DNA of 9,782 bases from Candidatus Bathyarchaeota archaeon B63 (GTDB taxonomy: Archaea; Thermoproteota; Bathyarchaeia; Bathyarchaeales; DTEX01), in contig LUCF01000024.1 of assembly GCA_001593845.1 (NCBI GenBank), forward strand, positions 8,639 to 18,420, read 5' to 3'. Positions 1 through 6,506 of this stretch are shown here, in pieces. The notes beneath the pieces are model-generated. The model was not told the DNA's origin. It saw nothing but the letters and a program-made list of their open reading frames with translations, and did no database searches. The stretch's first letter is position 1, and each line of letters starts with the position of its first letter. Position numbers and translations under genes: made by a program.

Positions 1-43
1 GCCAGATAAGGCGGTGGAGGCCGGCTGACCGTGGAGGGGATAA

Positions 44-1189
44 TCAATCAGCGTCGACTCTGTTTTCCTCGATGAACTTCCAGTCTATCTCCATTCCAAG
101 CCCGGGCTTCTGTGATATGTGTACGTATCCCTCGCTGTCCATGGGGTCGATCTTCTCCCTCAGCCAGGGGGTTCTAGACTCATAATCGAGCATGGGGTGG
201 AGAAGTCCCCTCTCCACGTACTCGCCGGGGATCCCCATCGCGCCTAAAACCTGCAGGTTCCCCGGGTGGGCTCCGTGGAGCTCAAGCCTCACGCCGAAGG
301 CCTCGCATAGGTGGACGAGCTTCATGAGCGGGGTTATCCCGCCGAGGCTCTTCACGCCGCCGCGGATTATGTCAGCAGCCCCCGTCAGCATCCAGTCGAG
401 TCTGCTCCAGATCTTCCCCTCCAACGTTTCGGGGCCGAGGATCGGTATCTCGAGGTTGTCAGCCAGCCAGACGTAGGCTGAGACGTTATGCTCGTCCATG
501 GGCTCCTCGAACCAGTAGAAACCGAGCCTCTCGAGTTCCCTCCCTATCCTCAGAGCCTCCTCCCGGCTGTAGCAGTGGTAGCAGTCAAGCATCAGCGCTA
601 TCTCTTCTCCTACGGCTTCCCTTACGGCCCTGCATGCCGCTACATCCATCTCTGGGTCTGGAGCCCACTCTATCGGTGGGAACCACGTGTGCAGCTTTAT
701 GGCTTTGTATCCCTGCTTGACGAGGCTCTCAGCGAAATCAGCGTATGCCTCTGGGCTGTTCAGTCCCCCCTCAATCTCATCCCCAACCATCGTGCTGGCG
801 TAGGCCTTCACCTTCTCCCTGTATCCGCCGAGGAGCTTGCATACGGGCATGTTCAGGTATCTCCCCGCGAAGTCCCAGAGGGCCATATCTATGACCGCGA
901 GCTGCCCGCTGCTTATGAGGCCCCTTGAGCCCTGGAGGTCGCGGTAGAGGTACTGCCATATCCTCTCCCTGTCAAGCGGGTTCATCCCAACGAGGGCCGG
1001 CTTGATCACATGTTCGTTCATCTCCCTGTCTCCTCCGAAGCAGTATCCGTCTACCCCTTCATCAGTGACTATCACGGTAAGGGTCTGATAGGCATCATGC
1101 TCCTCAACTGGATGAGCATGACCAGCTATGTCCGTTCCAACCCTGGATCTATATCTAAAGACTATGGTCTCAACATCGATTATCCTCAT
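44..1189 (-). CDS. Enolase-superfamily protein of the mandelate racemase group, probable acid-sugar dehydratase
   Basis: This is a 381-residue protein of the mandelate racemase/muconate lactonizing group, of normal family length with an N-terminal capping domain and a C-terminal barrel. Visible active-site signatures (numbered from the upstream in-frame ATG at 1204) are K170-L-H172 on the second strand, metal ligands D207, E233 (in WFEEP) and E259 (in GPE), then D278 and H310 in LELHG as a possible Asp-His dyad. Family members abstract the proton alpha to a carboxylate; most relatives with this layout dehydrate aldonates or sugar diacids. The substrate cannot be read. The second Lys-motif residue is His, whereas mandelate racemase has KxK. 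I chose the ATG at 1189 because GAGGG lies 8 bases upstream and family members start at about MRIIDVE. The gene diverges from a Gfo/Idh/MocA oxidoreductase, which fits an oxidative sugar route. Confidence 0.9.
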   Translation of the reverse strand: MRIIDVETIVFRYRSRVGTDIAGHAHPVEEHDAYQTLTVIVTDEGVDGYCFGGDREMNEHVIKPALVGMNPLDRERIWQYLYRDLQGSRGLISSGQLAVIDMALWDFAGRYLNMPVCKLLGGYREKVKAYASTMVGDEIEGGLNSPEAYADFAESLVKQGYKAIKLHTWFPPIEWAPDPEMDVAACRAVREAVGEEIALMLDCYHCYSREEALRIGRELERLGFYWFEEPMDEHNVSAYVWLADNLEIPILGPETLEGKIWSRLDWMLTGAADIIRGGVKSLGGITPLMKLVHLCEAFGVRLELHGAHPGNLQVLGAMGIPGEYVERGLLHPMLDYESRTPWLREKIDPMDSEGYVHISQKPGLGMEIDWKFIEENRVDAD

Positions 1190-1384
1190 TTCTCCATCCC
1201 TCATAACCCAGCATTGAAGGAATGTCCCCCATCTGCCCTTTTAAGCGTTAAAATGATGAAGGGGAGAAATGAGATTCCGACGTGGAGAACCCCGATTTTC
1301 CATTCTCTCTGTGATGGTCAATTATTTTATGTCGTTGAAAAATACATGTTCATGGTTGATTTGAGGCATTGGAGAGCGGTGGGG
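1190..1384. promoter_or_regulatory. Divergent promoter region between the enolase-superfamily and oxidoreductase genes
   Basis: This 195-base gap holds start-proximal signals for both strands. On the minus strand CTTAAAAG at about 1245-1238 is a TATA-like box, which would place initiation near 1215, ahead of the ATG at 1189. It is part of an inverted repeat, TTTTAA-GCG-TTAAAA, at 1239-1253, which could be an operator. On the plus strand ATTATTTTATG at about 1322-1332 is a TATA-like box for the ATG at 1385. Assignments rest on spacing and composition only. Confidence 0.45.
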
Positions 1385-2602
1385 ATGAAGCCTGTCTCCT
1401 TTGGGGTGGTCGGCGTAGGTGGATACGCGCGGATGCACATATATGCCGTTGAGGTTTTAGAAAGGGAGGGTCTGGGTAAGCTCTCATCAGTGGTCATTAG
1501 AAACCCAAGTAAATATAGAGGCGAAGTAGCCCGCCTGGAAGGGAAGGGAGTTAATATTTACAGGAGTTTTGAGGATATGCTTGAGAATGAGGCTGGTAAC
1601 GTTGAGATAATCACACTTCCCGTCGCTATTCATCAACATAAAGATATGACGATAGCGGCGTTAAAAACCGGTTTTAACGTTATTGTTGAGAAGCCTCCCG
1701 CAGTGACGATTCAAGACCTCGACGAGATGATCAGGGTCGAAAGGGAATCTCCCGGATTCTGCGCTGTTGGGTTCCAGTCGCAGTCTGAATGTACGGTTCG
1801 CAGCTTGAAGAGGCGGATATGTGAGGGTGAACTTGGAGAGATAAGGGAGGTAGTCGTGAAGGGAAGATGGAAGAGGCTTGATTCGTACTATGAAAGGAAC
1901 GCCTGGGCTGGAAAGTTCATTTATGATGGGAAATACGTCCTGGACGGAACGGTCTCCAATCCATTATCGCATTATTTAATGAATGGACTGTATTTCGCAA
2001 GCATGAGTTGGGGTGAGGCTGCGAATCCAGTTAGGGTTAGAGCGGAGCTCTATAGAGCTCACAGGATCGAAGGGGAAGACACGTCATGTCTTGAAGTTGA
2101 GGTTGAGAATGGGGCTAGGGTCTTCTTTTTTGCTACGTTATGTGGGCCTACAGATGAGATGCCTGTGCATGAAGTAGTAGGGTCGAAGGGAGTAGCTAGA
2201 TGGACTAAAGGTCAAGATGTACATATCGAATACAGCGATGGGAGGGCTGAGATCATAAAGGATGATGGGGCAGACGGCAGAATCGAGGTCTTCAGGAACG
2301 CCGCTAGATATTTACGTGGAGCGGACGGTGAAATTAACTGCACATTATCCATGACCCGACCCTTCGTCTTAACTCTGAATGGGGCCTATGAATCCGCAGG
2401 GGCCATAAGGGATATTCCAAAGCGATACTTGACGATTAGGAGGGAGGGGGGCTCAGTCTCAACCTTGATAAACGGCATTGTCAAGATAATTGATGAAGCC
2501 TTCAAGCAGCGGAAGCTTTACTCTGACCTTGGGGTCGAATGGGCATACCCAACCAGATACTTCAGCCTCAAAGATTATGAGTTCTTCAAGATGAGCCTCT
2601 GA
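1385..2602 (+). CDS. Gfo/Idh/MocA-family oxidoreductase
   Basis: This is a 405-residue NAD(P)-dependent oxidoreductase. The N-terminal Rossmann fold begins with GVVGVGG (residues 7-13), and the family signature E102-K103-P104 supplies the expected catalytic lysine. H186 in NPLSHY is placed like the usual catalytic histidine of the second domain. Members oxidise sugars, inositols or sugar phosphates, or act on dinucleotides; the substrate here is unknown. The tail of about 60 residues after the second domain is long for the family. The frame is open upstream to 1010, but that part is antisense to the enolase-superfamily gene. The ATG at 1385 is chosen because the protein then starts immediately before the Rossmann strand and a G-rich GGTGGGG precedes it. 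By eye its base composition is clearly more AT-rich than its neighbours (sampled lines about 40-48% GC against 55-60%), suggesting a separate history. Confidence 0.9.
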   Translation: MKPVSFGVVGVGGYARMHIYAVEVLEREGLGKLSSVVIRNPSKYRGEVARLEGKGVNIYRSFEDMLENEAGNVEIITLPVAIHQHKDMTIAALKTGFNVIVEKPPAVTIQDLDEMIRVERESPGFCAVGFQSQSECTVRSLKRRICEGELGEIREVVVKGRWKRLDSYYERNAWAGKFIYDGKYVLDGTVSNPLSHYLMNGLYFASMSWGEAANPVRVRAELYRAHRIEGEDTSCLEVEVENGARVFFFATLCGPTDEMPVHEVVGSKGVARWTKGQDVHIEYSDGRAEIIKDDGADGRIEVFRNAARYLRGADGEINCTLSMTRPFVLTLNGAYESAGAIRDIPKRYLTIRREGGSVSTLINGIVKIIDEAFKQRKLYSDLGVEWAYPTRYFSLKDYEFFKMSL

Positions 2603-2640
2603 ATCTTATGATGACCCTTAAGATTCAAATTTCAAGAGGC
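2594..2640. terminator. Hairpin between convergent genes, possible bidirectional terminator
   Basis: TGAATCTTA at 2600-2608 and TAAGATTCA at 2619-2627 form a perfect 9-base inverted repeat with a 10-base loop. The TGA stop of the oxidoreductase is the first triplet of the left arm. Outside it GCCTC (2595-2599) can pair with GAGGC (2636-2640), extending the stem across a one-sided bulge. It fills the 39 bases between the oxidoreductase stop and the endonuclease Q stop, the expected position for a terminator serving both strands. No long T-run follows, so function is inference. Confidence 0.5.
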
Positions 2641-2641
2641 C

Positions 2642-3538
2642 TCAAATGTAGTCCGTGAGGCTCCTCTGCCTCCTACCCGCCTCCCCGGATGCCCTATCCG
2701 AACCCCGCTTCTCCATGAGGCCCTCTGCTTCCTCATCTTCGAAGATCCTCACTTGGCCATAGACGCCGTCGTATCCTGGGGTCAGCCTCACCCTCTCCTC
2801 CCTGATGCGTATGACCGCCTCCGCGATTCTTGGATCCACGATCTCCGCCATCTCATCGAATGGGGCGTCCAGCAGAACTGAGTACTCATTTCCGAACCTC
2901 GAGATCAGGGCGTTGTAGACCGCCCAGACCTTCTGGACGCCGGGGTAATTCACACCGAGAATCGTCTGGATAACCTCGCTTAGGGGTAGAAGGCGCCTAT
3001 ACCCCGGCACCCCGACGGGTGTGAAGCCCCTCGGCCTGTCGGCCAGCTCCTCTACGCGCTGCTCAACCCCCTTCGTCATCCTCCTACGGCAGACCGGGCA
3101 GACATTCCCTAGGCTTATGGCCTCCCCGGGCGGAACCGAGACCCCACATGACCTATGCCCGGTCCAGTGATACTTCCCATACTCGGGGTAGGTCTCGATC
3201 GTGAATAGGAAGCGCTCCGCATCCTTGCTTCTGATAGCCTCCACCACATCATCGTATGTGAACTCATCCAGCTTGAAGACGTTGGCCTCCCTGCCTATAC
3301 GCCAAGGCCAGCTCGAGTGGGAGTCGCTGTTCGAGACGAGCGTGTACCTATCCAGGGAGCTGAGCCTCCAGTTCATTGGTGGATCGGAGGAGAGCCCCGT
3401 CTCCAAGGCGAATATTCGGCCCGTCATGTCCTGATAGCAATCATCAACCCTGTCGAAGCCGCTGAACGCACCGAAGAGGCTGAACCATGGGGTCCAGACA
3501 TGCGCCGGTATGACGACGTTCCTACGCGAGGCCTCCAT
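2642..3538 (-). CDS. endoQ: Endonuclease Q, C-terminal part (split or frameshifted gene)
   Basis: This is the larger part of an endonuclease Q-like PHP nuclease, which nicks DNA 5' of deaminated bases (hypoxanthine, uracil, xanthine) in archaeal repair. Counting from the ATG at 3538 (298 residues), it carries the remaining PHP metal ligands: H13 in IPAHVWTPW, E46 in the LETGLSSDP block, and D72 and H74 in SNSDSHS. A zinc-binding segment follows, with H124/H128, C131 (HRSCG) and C147-P-V-C150, then the RVEELADRP block and a helical C-terminus. It ends in QRSLTDYI, a good PCNA-interacting (PIP) box. It cannot be catalytic without the preceding frame, which has the HxH motif. The ATG overlaps the upstream stop (TGATG) and has GGAGG 5 bases upstream; a GTG at 3550 is also in frame. 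Whether this is translated separately or is the product of a frameshift is open. Confidence 0.85.
   Translation of the reverse strand: MEASRRNVVIPAHVWTPWFSLFGAFSGFDRVDDCYQDMTGRIFALETGLSSDPPMNWRLSSLDRYTLVSNSDSHSSWPWRIGREANVFKLDEFTYDDVVEAIRSKDAERFLFTIETYPEYGKYHWTGHRSCGVSVPPGEAISLGNVCPVCRRRMTKGVEQRVEELADRPRGFTPVGVPGYRRLLPLSEVIQTILGVNYPGVQKVWAVYNALISRFGNEYSVLLDAPFDEMAEIVDPRIAEAVIRIREERVRLTPGYDGVYGQVRIFEDEEAEGLMEKRGSDRASGEAGRRQRSLTDYI
2645..2668 (-). other. C-terminal PIP box of endonuclease Q
   Basis: The last eight codons encode Q-R-S-L-T-D-Y-I, fitting the PCNA-interaction pattern Qxx(L/I/M)xx followed by an aromatic pair, with Ile in the second aromatic position. A terminal position is typical for such motifs, and PCNA is reported to stimulate endonuclease Q in Thermococcales. 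The region just before it is rich in Arg, Gly and Ser and probably flexible. Confidence 0.6.
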
Positions 3539-3550
3539 CACCTCCTCCAC
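3537..3550 (-). other. Frame break in endonuclease Q with overlapping stop-start and perfect Shine-Dalgarno sequence
   Basis: The upstream frame reads TGG-AGG-AGG-TGA and stops at 3540-3538. The downstream frame, one base back, reads GTG-GAG-GAG-GTG-ATG and continues the protein. The minus strand spells AGGAGGTGAT at 3546-3537, exactly complementary to the archaeal 16S 3' tail AUCACCUCCU. The GGAGG at 3548-3544 lies 5 bases before the ATG at 3538, whose A is the last base of the TGA stop. No classic slippery heptamer is visible. The Val-Glu-Glu-Val-Met codons alone would generate this motif, so it may be incidental. Confidence 0.75.
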
Positions 3551-3984
3551 GAGGGCCGCGGCTCGAGAAATGGCCGCCCATCAACCGTAAGGTCTCCATA
3601 CCTAGCCAACCTATCGCTTATCTGGTCGGCTGTCTCCAGGCTGGGGGTGAGGATCAGGTGGTGGATCCTCTTCGTCTTCCCCTCGAAGGTGAAGCTCGTT
3701 GAGACCTCCCCTGTGACCATGAACCTTATGGGCGAGTCTGGCTTACCAGCAGGCCTGTAGAGCCCTGTTCCATCTATGGGTATGAGCTTCTCCCTCAGCT
3801 CCCTGAACCATTTTGGATGTGTGAAGTCCCCGGTCCCAACGAGGTTCAGCCCCTTGACTGGCGAGAAACGGGCGATCTCATCTATGTCCATCCGCGTGCT
3901 CGTCGCCCGGCTGTACTTGCTGTGGATGTGGAGATCAGCATACACAATCAATACCGGGACCTTCCCCCAAGCGGCTTCCTCCAC
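3538..3984 (-). CDS. endoQ: Endonuclease Q, N-terminal part (split or frameshifted gene)
   Basis: This frame holds the N-terminal part of the PHP-domain nuclease. Numbered from the GTG at 3984 it has D17-L-H19-I-H21, the first PHP metal motif, D53 and H56 in GTGDFTHPKW, E93 in TGEVSTSF, and H108-H109 in RIHHLIL. The order and spacing match endonuclease Q, whose archaeal members have about 400-425 residues in one chain. The frame runs past GRPFL and stops at a TGA just before the conserved IPAH motif of the next frame. The GTG start has AAGGG 5 bases upstream. Homologues usually begin a few residues before the HxH motif, so the TTG at 3951, with GGAAGGT upstream, is an equally good start. Roughly two residues may be missing at the break compared with intact relatives, judged from memory. 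It sits between sugar-metabolism genes with no obvious functional link. Confidence 0.8.
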   Translation of the reverse strand: MEEAAWGKVPVLIVYADLHIHSKYSRATSTRMDIDEIARFSPVKGLNLVGTGDFTHPKWFRELREKLIPIDGTGLYRPAGKPDSPIRFMVTGEVSTSFTFEGKTKRIHHLILTPSLETADQISDRLARYGDLTVDGRPFLEPRPSWRR

Positions 3985-4045
3985 CGTTGCCCTTCATCAC
4001 TTCCCTCAGCATAAAGAACCCGGGGTAAAAGTTGGCTCCCTCACT

Positions 4046-4060
4046 AATTTATTTTTGCTC
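4046..4060 (-). promoter_or_regulatory. Possible TATA box for endonuclease Q
   Basis: The minus strand reads CAAAAATAAATTAG here, the only strongly AT-rich stretch upstream of endonuclease Q. Initiation about 25 bases downstream would fall near 4025, leaving a leader of about 40 bases to the GTG at 3984. This is supported by position and composition only. Confidence 0.35.
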
Positions 4061-4166
4061 ATAAAGTGGGAGAGATGGAAGCGAGGAAGGCCTCCGCAGG
4101 CAAGGTTCTACGCAGAGAATCTGCAGGCATGAAGGAATCGGCCAGGCGGTTATGTCGGGGGACTAA

Positions 4167-4177
4167 ACGTTAAATAT
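4167..4177 (+). promoter_or_regulatory. TATA box for the second Gfo/Idh/MocA gene
   Basis: ACGTTAAATAT contains a good archaeal TATA-like box (TTAAATAT). Initiation about 25 bases on would fall near 4198-4200, immediately before the GAGGG at 4200-4204, so transcription would start downstream of the ATG at 4176. This favours the ATG at 4212 as the real start. Confidence 0.5.
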
Positions 4178-4211
4178 GGAATCCTATCTGACAAGTGTTG
4201 AGGGACTAAAG

Positions 4212-5288
4212 ATGGTTAAGATAGGCTTTGTGGGATGCGGAAGCATGAGCCGCGCCCATGTGATTAGGCTCTCCCATCTGGAGGAGGGCGAGGCTGAGAT
4301 CAGGGGGCTCTGTGACGTGAACCCTGAGAACGCGAAGAAGCTCATTAAGACGATCAATAAGTTTCGAAACATATCTCCGGAGCCGTTAACGGAGAGGAAC
4401 ATATACTCGGATTATTCCAAGATGCTGGGCGAACTTGACCTCGAAGCATTAATCGTCTGCACCCCGCATGTCTTCCATTACGAGCATGTCATGGCGGGAC
4501 TAAAGAGGGGCCTGCATGTACTCGTCGAGAAGCCCATGGCTATAAGCATAAGCCAAGCGGAGGAGATGAGGGACACCGCTGAGGAAAGGGGGCTTATACT
4601 GGCCGTCGGCTACCAGAGACACTTCCAGCCCGAGTACTTCTACGCTAGGGAGGTCATAATGTCTGGGAGATTGGGGGAACCGCACTTCGTGCTTGCATGG
4701 TTAACTCAGGATCTGAGAAGGGCAGTAGGCCGGAGGGGCTGGTACCTTCAGCCTTCCCTCTCGGGGGGAGGCCAAGTTATATGCTCCGGGACCCACCTGA
4801 ACGATATCGTCCTCTGGGTGACGGGGACCGAGCCGCGGAGAGTAAAGGCGATCATGGACCTGGAGGGAGCCGAGGTGGAGATGTACGCCAGTTTATCCGT
4901 GGAGCTCTCCAACGGGGCCATAGCAAGCATCTCTCTTCTTGGGGACTCCCCCGAGATCGCCTTGAGAGAAGAGATGAGAGTCTGGTGCAGCAAAGGCGCG
5001 GTTCTAGTGAAGGATGGAAACATCTATATTCAGGAGAAGGGGGGAGATCTGGTCATGATGCCCCACGAGAACCTGCCGAGGCCCCCAAGCCCGAGCCCTG
5101 ATGTGAACTTCGTGAGGGCAATTCTGGGGAAGGAGGAGTGCCTAGTACCAGCTCAATGCGGGGTGAACGCCACGAAGCTTGAGCGGATGGCCTACCGGGA
5201 CGCGGAGCCCATACCGAACAATCTCAAACCATACATCTTAGGCTCAAGATCTAGAGAAAATCTTCAGATACAAAAAGCCTCAACATGA
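4212..5288 (+). CDS. Gfo/Idh/MocA-family oxidoreductase, second copy
   Basis: This 358-residue NAD(P)-dependent dehydrogenase shows the family layout: a Rossmann fold with IGFVGCGSM (residues 4-12), the motif E106-K107-P108 with the catalytic lysine, and G193-T-H195-L-N-D198 in the second domain, which gives the standard catalytic His and Asp. It is closer to classical sugar or inositol dehydrogenases than the copy at 1385, whose EKPP and NPLSHY motifs differ; the two are clearly not recent duplicates. The specific substrate is unknown. The ATG at 4212 gives MVKIGFVG and has GAGGG at 4200-4204, 7 bases upstream. The in-frame ATG at 4176 lies inside the TATA box and is rejected. It converges with the epimerase-like gene. 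Function in oxidising a sugar to a lactone or keto-sugar is inferred from family. Confidence 0.92.
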   Translation: MVKIGFVGCGSMSRAHVIRLSHLEEGEAEIRGLCDVNPENAKKLIKTINKFRNISPEPLTERNIYSDYSKMLGELDLEALIVCTPHVFHYEHVMAGLKRGLHVLVEKPMAISISQAEEMRDTAEERGLILAVGYQRHFQPEYFYAREVIMSGRLGEPHFVLAWLTQDLRRAVGRRGWYLQPSLSGGGQVICSGTHLNDIVLWVTGTEPRRVKAIMDLEGAEVEMYASLSVELSNGAIASISLLGDSPEIALREEMRVWCSKGAVLVKDGNIYIQEKGGDLVMMPHENLPRPPSPSPDVNFVRAILGKEECLVPAQCGVNATKLERMAYRDAEPIPNNLKPYILGSRSRENLQIQKAST

Positions 5289-5293
5289 AAGGG

Positions 5294-5323
5294 TCAAGGA
5301 AGAATAAGGGGCTTCCTCTTTGA
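5294..5323. terminator. Hairpin between convergent oxidoreductase and epimerase genes
   Basis: AGGAAG at 5297-5302 and CTTCCT at 5312-5317 form a 6-base stem with a 9-base loop, and TCAA (5294-5297) can pair with TTGA (5320-5323) across a small internal loop. It lies in the 48 bases between two converging stops. There is no marked T-run, so a terminator role is tentative. Confidence 0.35.
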
Positions 5324-5336
5324 TCTCATGGCCTTC

Positions 5337-6506
5337 TCATCTTGAACTCAGCCGGATGGCCTCCATGCACATCCCAACGACGTGATAATCGACCTTCCAT
5401 TCGTCGCCCTTATTCTCGTCTCTCTCTTCATCCCCATCTCCGATGGATCTGTACCACCCGCCGAATTCCGGGTCTATATAGAATCGCCTGATGAAACCAA
5501 CGGTCTTCTCCAAAGGCTCCCAAAGGTCACTTCTTCCCCGGACCACGGCGAAGTGCATCAAGGCCCGCGTCGCCTCGCACTGCTCCCACCATCCCTTCCT
5601 CTTCTTCTCGATCTTCCCCTCAGGAGTTGCTGGGGAATAGATTCCCCCATCCTTCGGGTCGTATCCTATTCTGAGGCCATAATCCAAGAAGCGCGATGCA
5701 TGGGTAAGATAATCCGGCCTCATCCCCATCTCCACGGCCATGGACAGGAGGTACGCCCATTCGAAGGCATGACCGATGTCTATTCTGCCCCCACCCTCTG
5801 CTGGGAGCTCCCTCCAGTCCCGCGTGAAGAGCTCAGGCAGTATCCCGTCGCTCCGCCTCAGCCGGTTTATCACGAAGTCAGCTACTGCCTCCGCGTCTTC
5901 TCGGATGCGGCTGAGGCCCTCCACCTCGCTGAGGGCCAGGAGAGCCTCGAAGGTGTGCATGAGGGGGTTCTGGGATTTCGTCTCCCCCATTTCTTTAAAC
6001 TCCCGGTTCATCCTCAGCCAGAGGCCTCCATGCTCATCCCTGAATCGGCTGTTCAGGAGCCTCCATGTTTCCACAGCCGCCTCCTTGAGAGCCTCATCTC
6101 CCGTAACCCGGAAGGCATGGGTAAGCCCAAATATGACGAATGCATGCCCATAACTATTCTTATGAGAATCTAGGACCTCACCGTCCTTCCTGCATGACCA
6201 GTACCAGCCTCCATATTTCTCGTCTCTGAAGTTAGCGAGCAGAAACCGCGCCCCTGATTCCACAGCCCTGAGGTACCCATCCTCGGTTGTCAGTTCATAC
6301 CCCTGCGCGAAGTTATAAAGGAGACGAGACTGAGAGACGAGAGTCCCGTAATCCTTCCCCAGCCTATTCCATCCCCGGTCGAGGTGGGGAAGGAAGAGGC
6401 CTTCCTCTGTGACTACGCTCTTCAGCCAGTTCGGAAGGATCTCCTCGATGAGATGGCTCCTGAACCATTCGAAATCGAATGTTCCTTCCACTCCGGATGT
6501 GGTCAT
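5337..6506 (-). CDS. N-acylglucosamine 2-epimerase/cellobiose 2-epimerase/aldose-ketose isomerase family protein
   Basis: This 389-residue protein matches the usual length of the AGE family, an (alpha/alpha)6-barrel that epimerises sugars at C2 or interconverts aldoses and ketoses by cis-enolisation. Conserved sites are visible in order: R61 in SQSRLLYNFAQ, H121 in YGHAFVIFGL, H184 and E187 in PLMHTFEALLAL, H246 and E249 in IGHAFEWAYLL, E308 and E311 in WWEQCEATRAL, and H375 in DYHVVGMCMEA. H246 and H375 correspond to the general acid/base pair of the family. Which activity it has (GlcNAc/ManNAc epimerase, cellobiose or mannose epimerase, or mannose isomerase) cannot be decided here. The ATG at 6506 gives the family length, and GGATGAT lies 6 bases upstream. 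The frame is open to 6692, but that extension crosses the AT-rich promoter. It could prepare substrate for the dehydrogenases and dehydratase nearby. Confidence 0.92.
   Translation of the reverse strand: MTTSGVEGTFDFEWFRSHLIEEILPNWLKSVVTEEGLFLPHLDRGWNRLGKDYGTLVSQSRLLYNFAQGYELTTEDGYLRAVESGARFLLANFRDEKYGGWYWSCRKDGEVLDSHKNSYGHAFVIFGLTHAFRVTGDEALKEAAVETWRLLNSRFRDEHGGLWLRMNREFKEMGETKSQNPLMHTFEALLALSEVEGLSRIREDAEAVADFVINRLRRSDGILPELFTRDWRELPAEGGGRIDIGHAFEWAYLLSMAVEMGMRPDYLTHASRFLDYGLRIGYDPKDGGIYSPATPEGKIEKKRKGWWEQCEATRALMHFAVVRGRSDLWEPLEKTVGFIRRFYIDPEFGGWYRSIGDGDEERDENKGDEWKVDYHVVGMCMEAIRLSSR

Noticed and set aside
2..28. Possible end of a plus-strand gene (PDKAVEAG, then stop)
   Set aside because: Eight codons at the window edge cannot be distinguished from chance.
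1010..1384. Upstream extension of the first oxidoreductase frame
   Set aside because: It is mostly antisense to the enolase-superfamily gene and crosses the promoter. The Rossmann fold begins just after the ATG at 1385, where such proteins normally start.
3538..3560. Programmed -1 frameshift in endonuclease Q
   Set aside because: The frames would need a -1 shift, but no slippery X-XXY-YYZ heptamer is present and AGG to GAG re-pairing is poor. Reinitiation, mutation or sequence error fit better.
5382..6173. Long plus-strand open frame of 263 codons
   Set aside because: It lies wholly antisense to the epimerase-like gene, whose active-site motifs are all present. Its translation is Pro/Ser/Leu-rich without a recognisable domain, a common shadow in GC-rich DNA.
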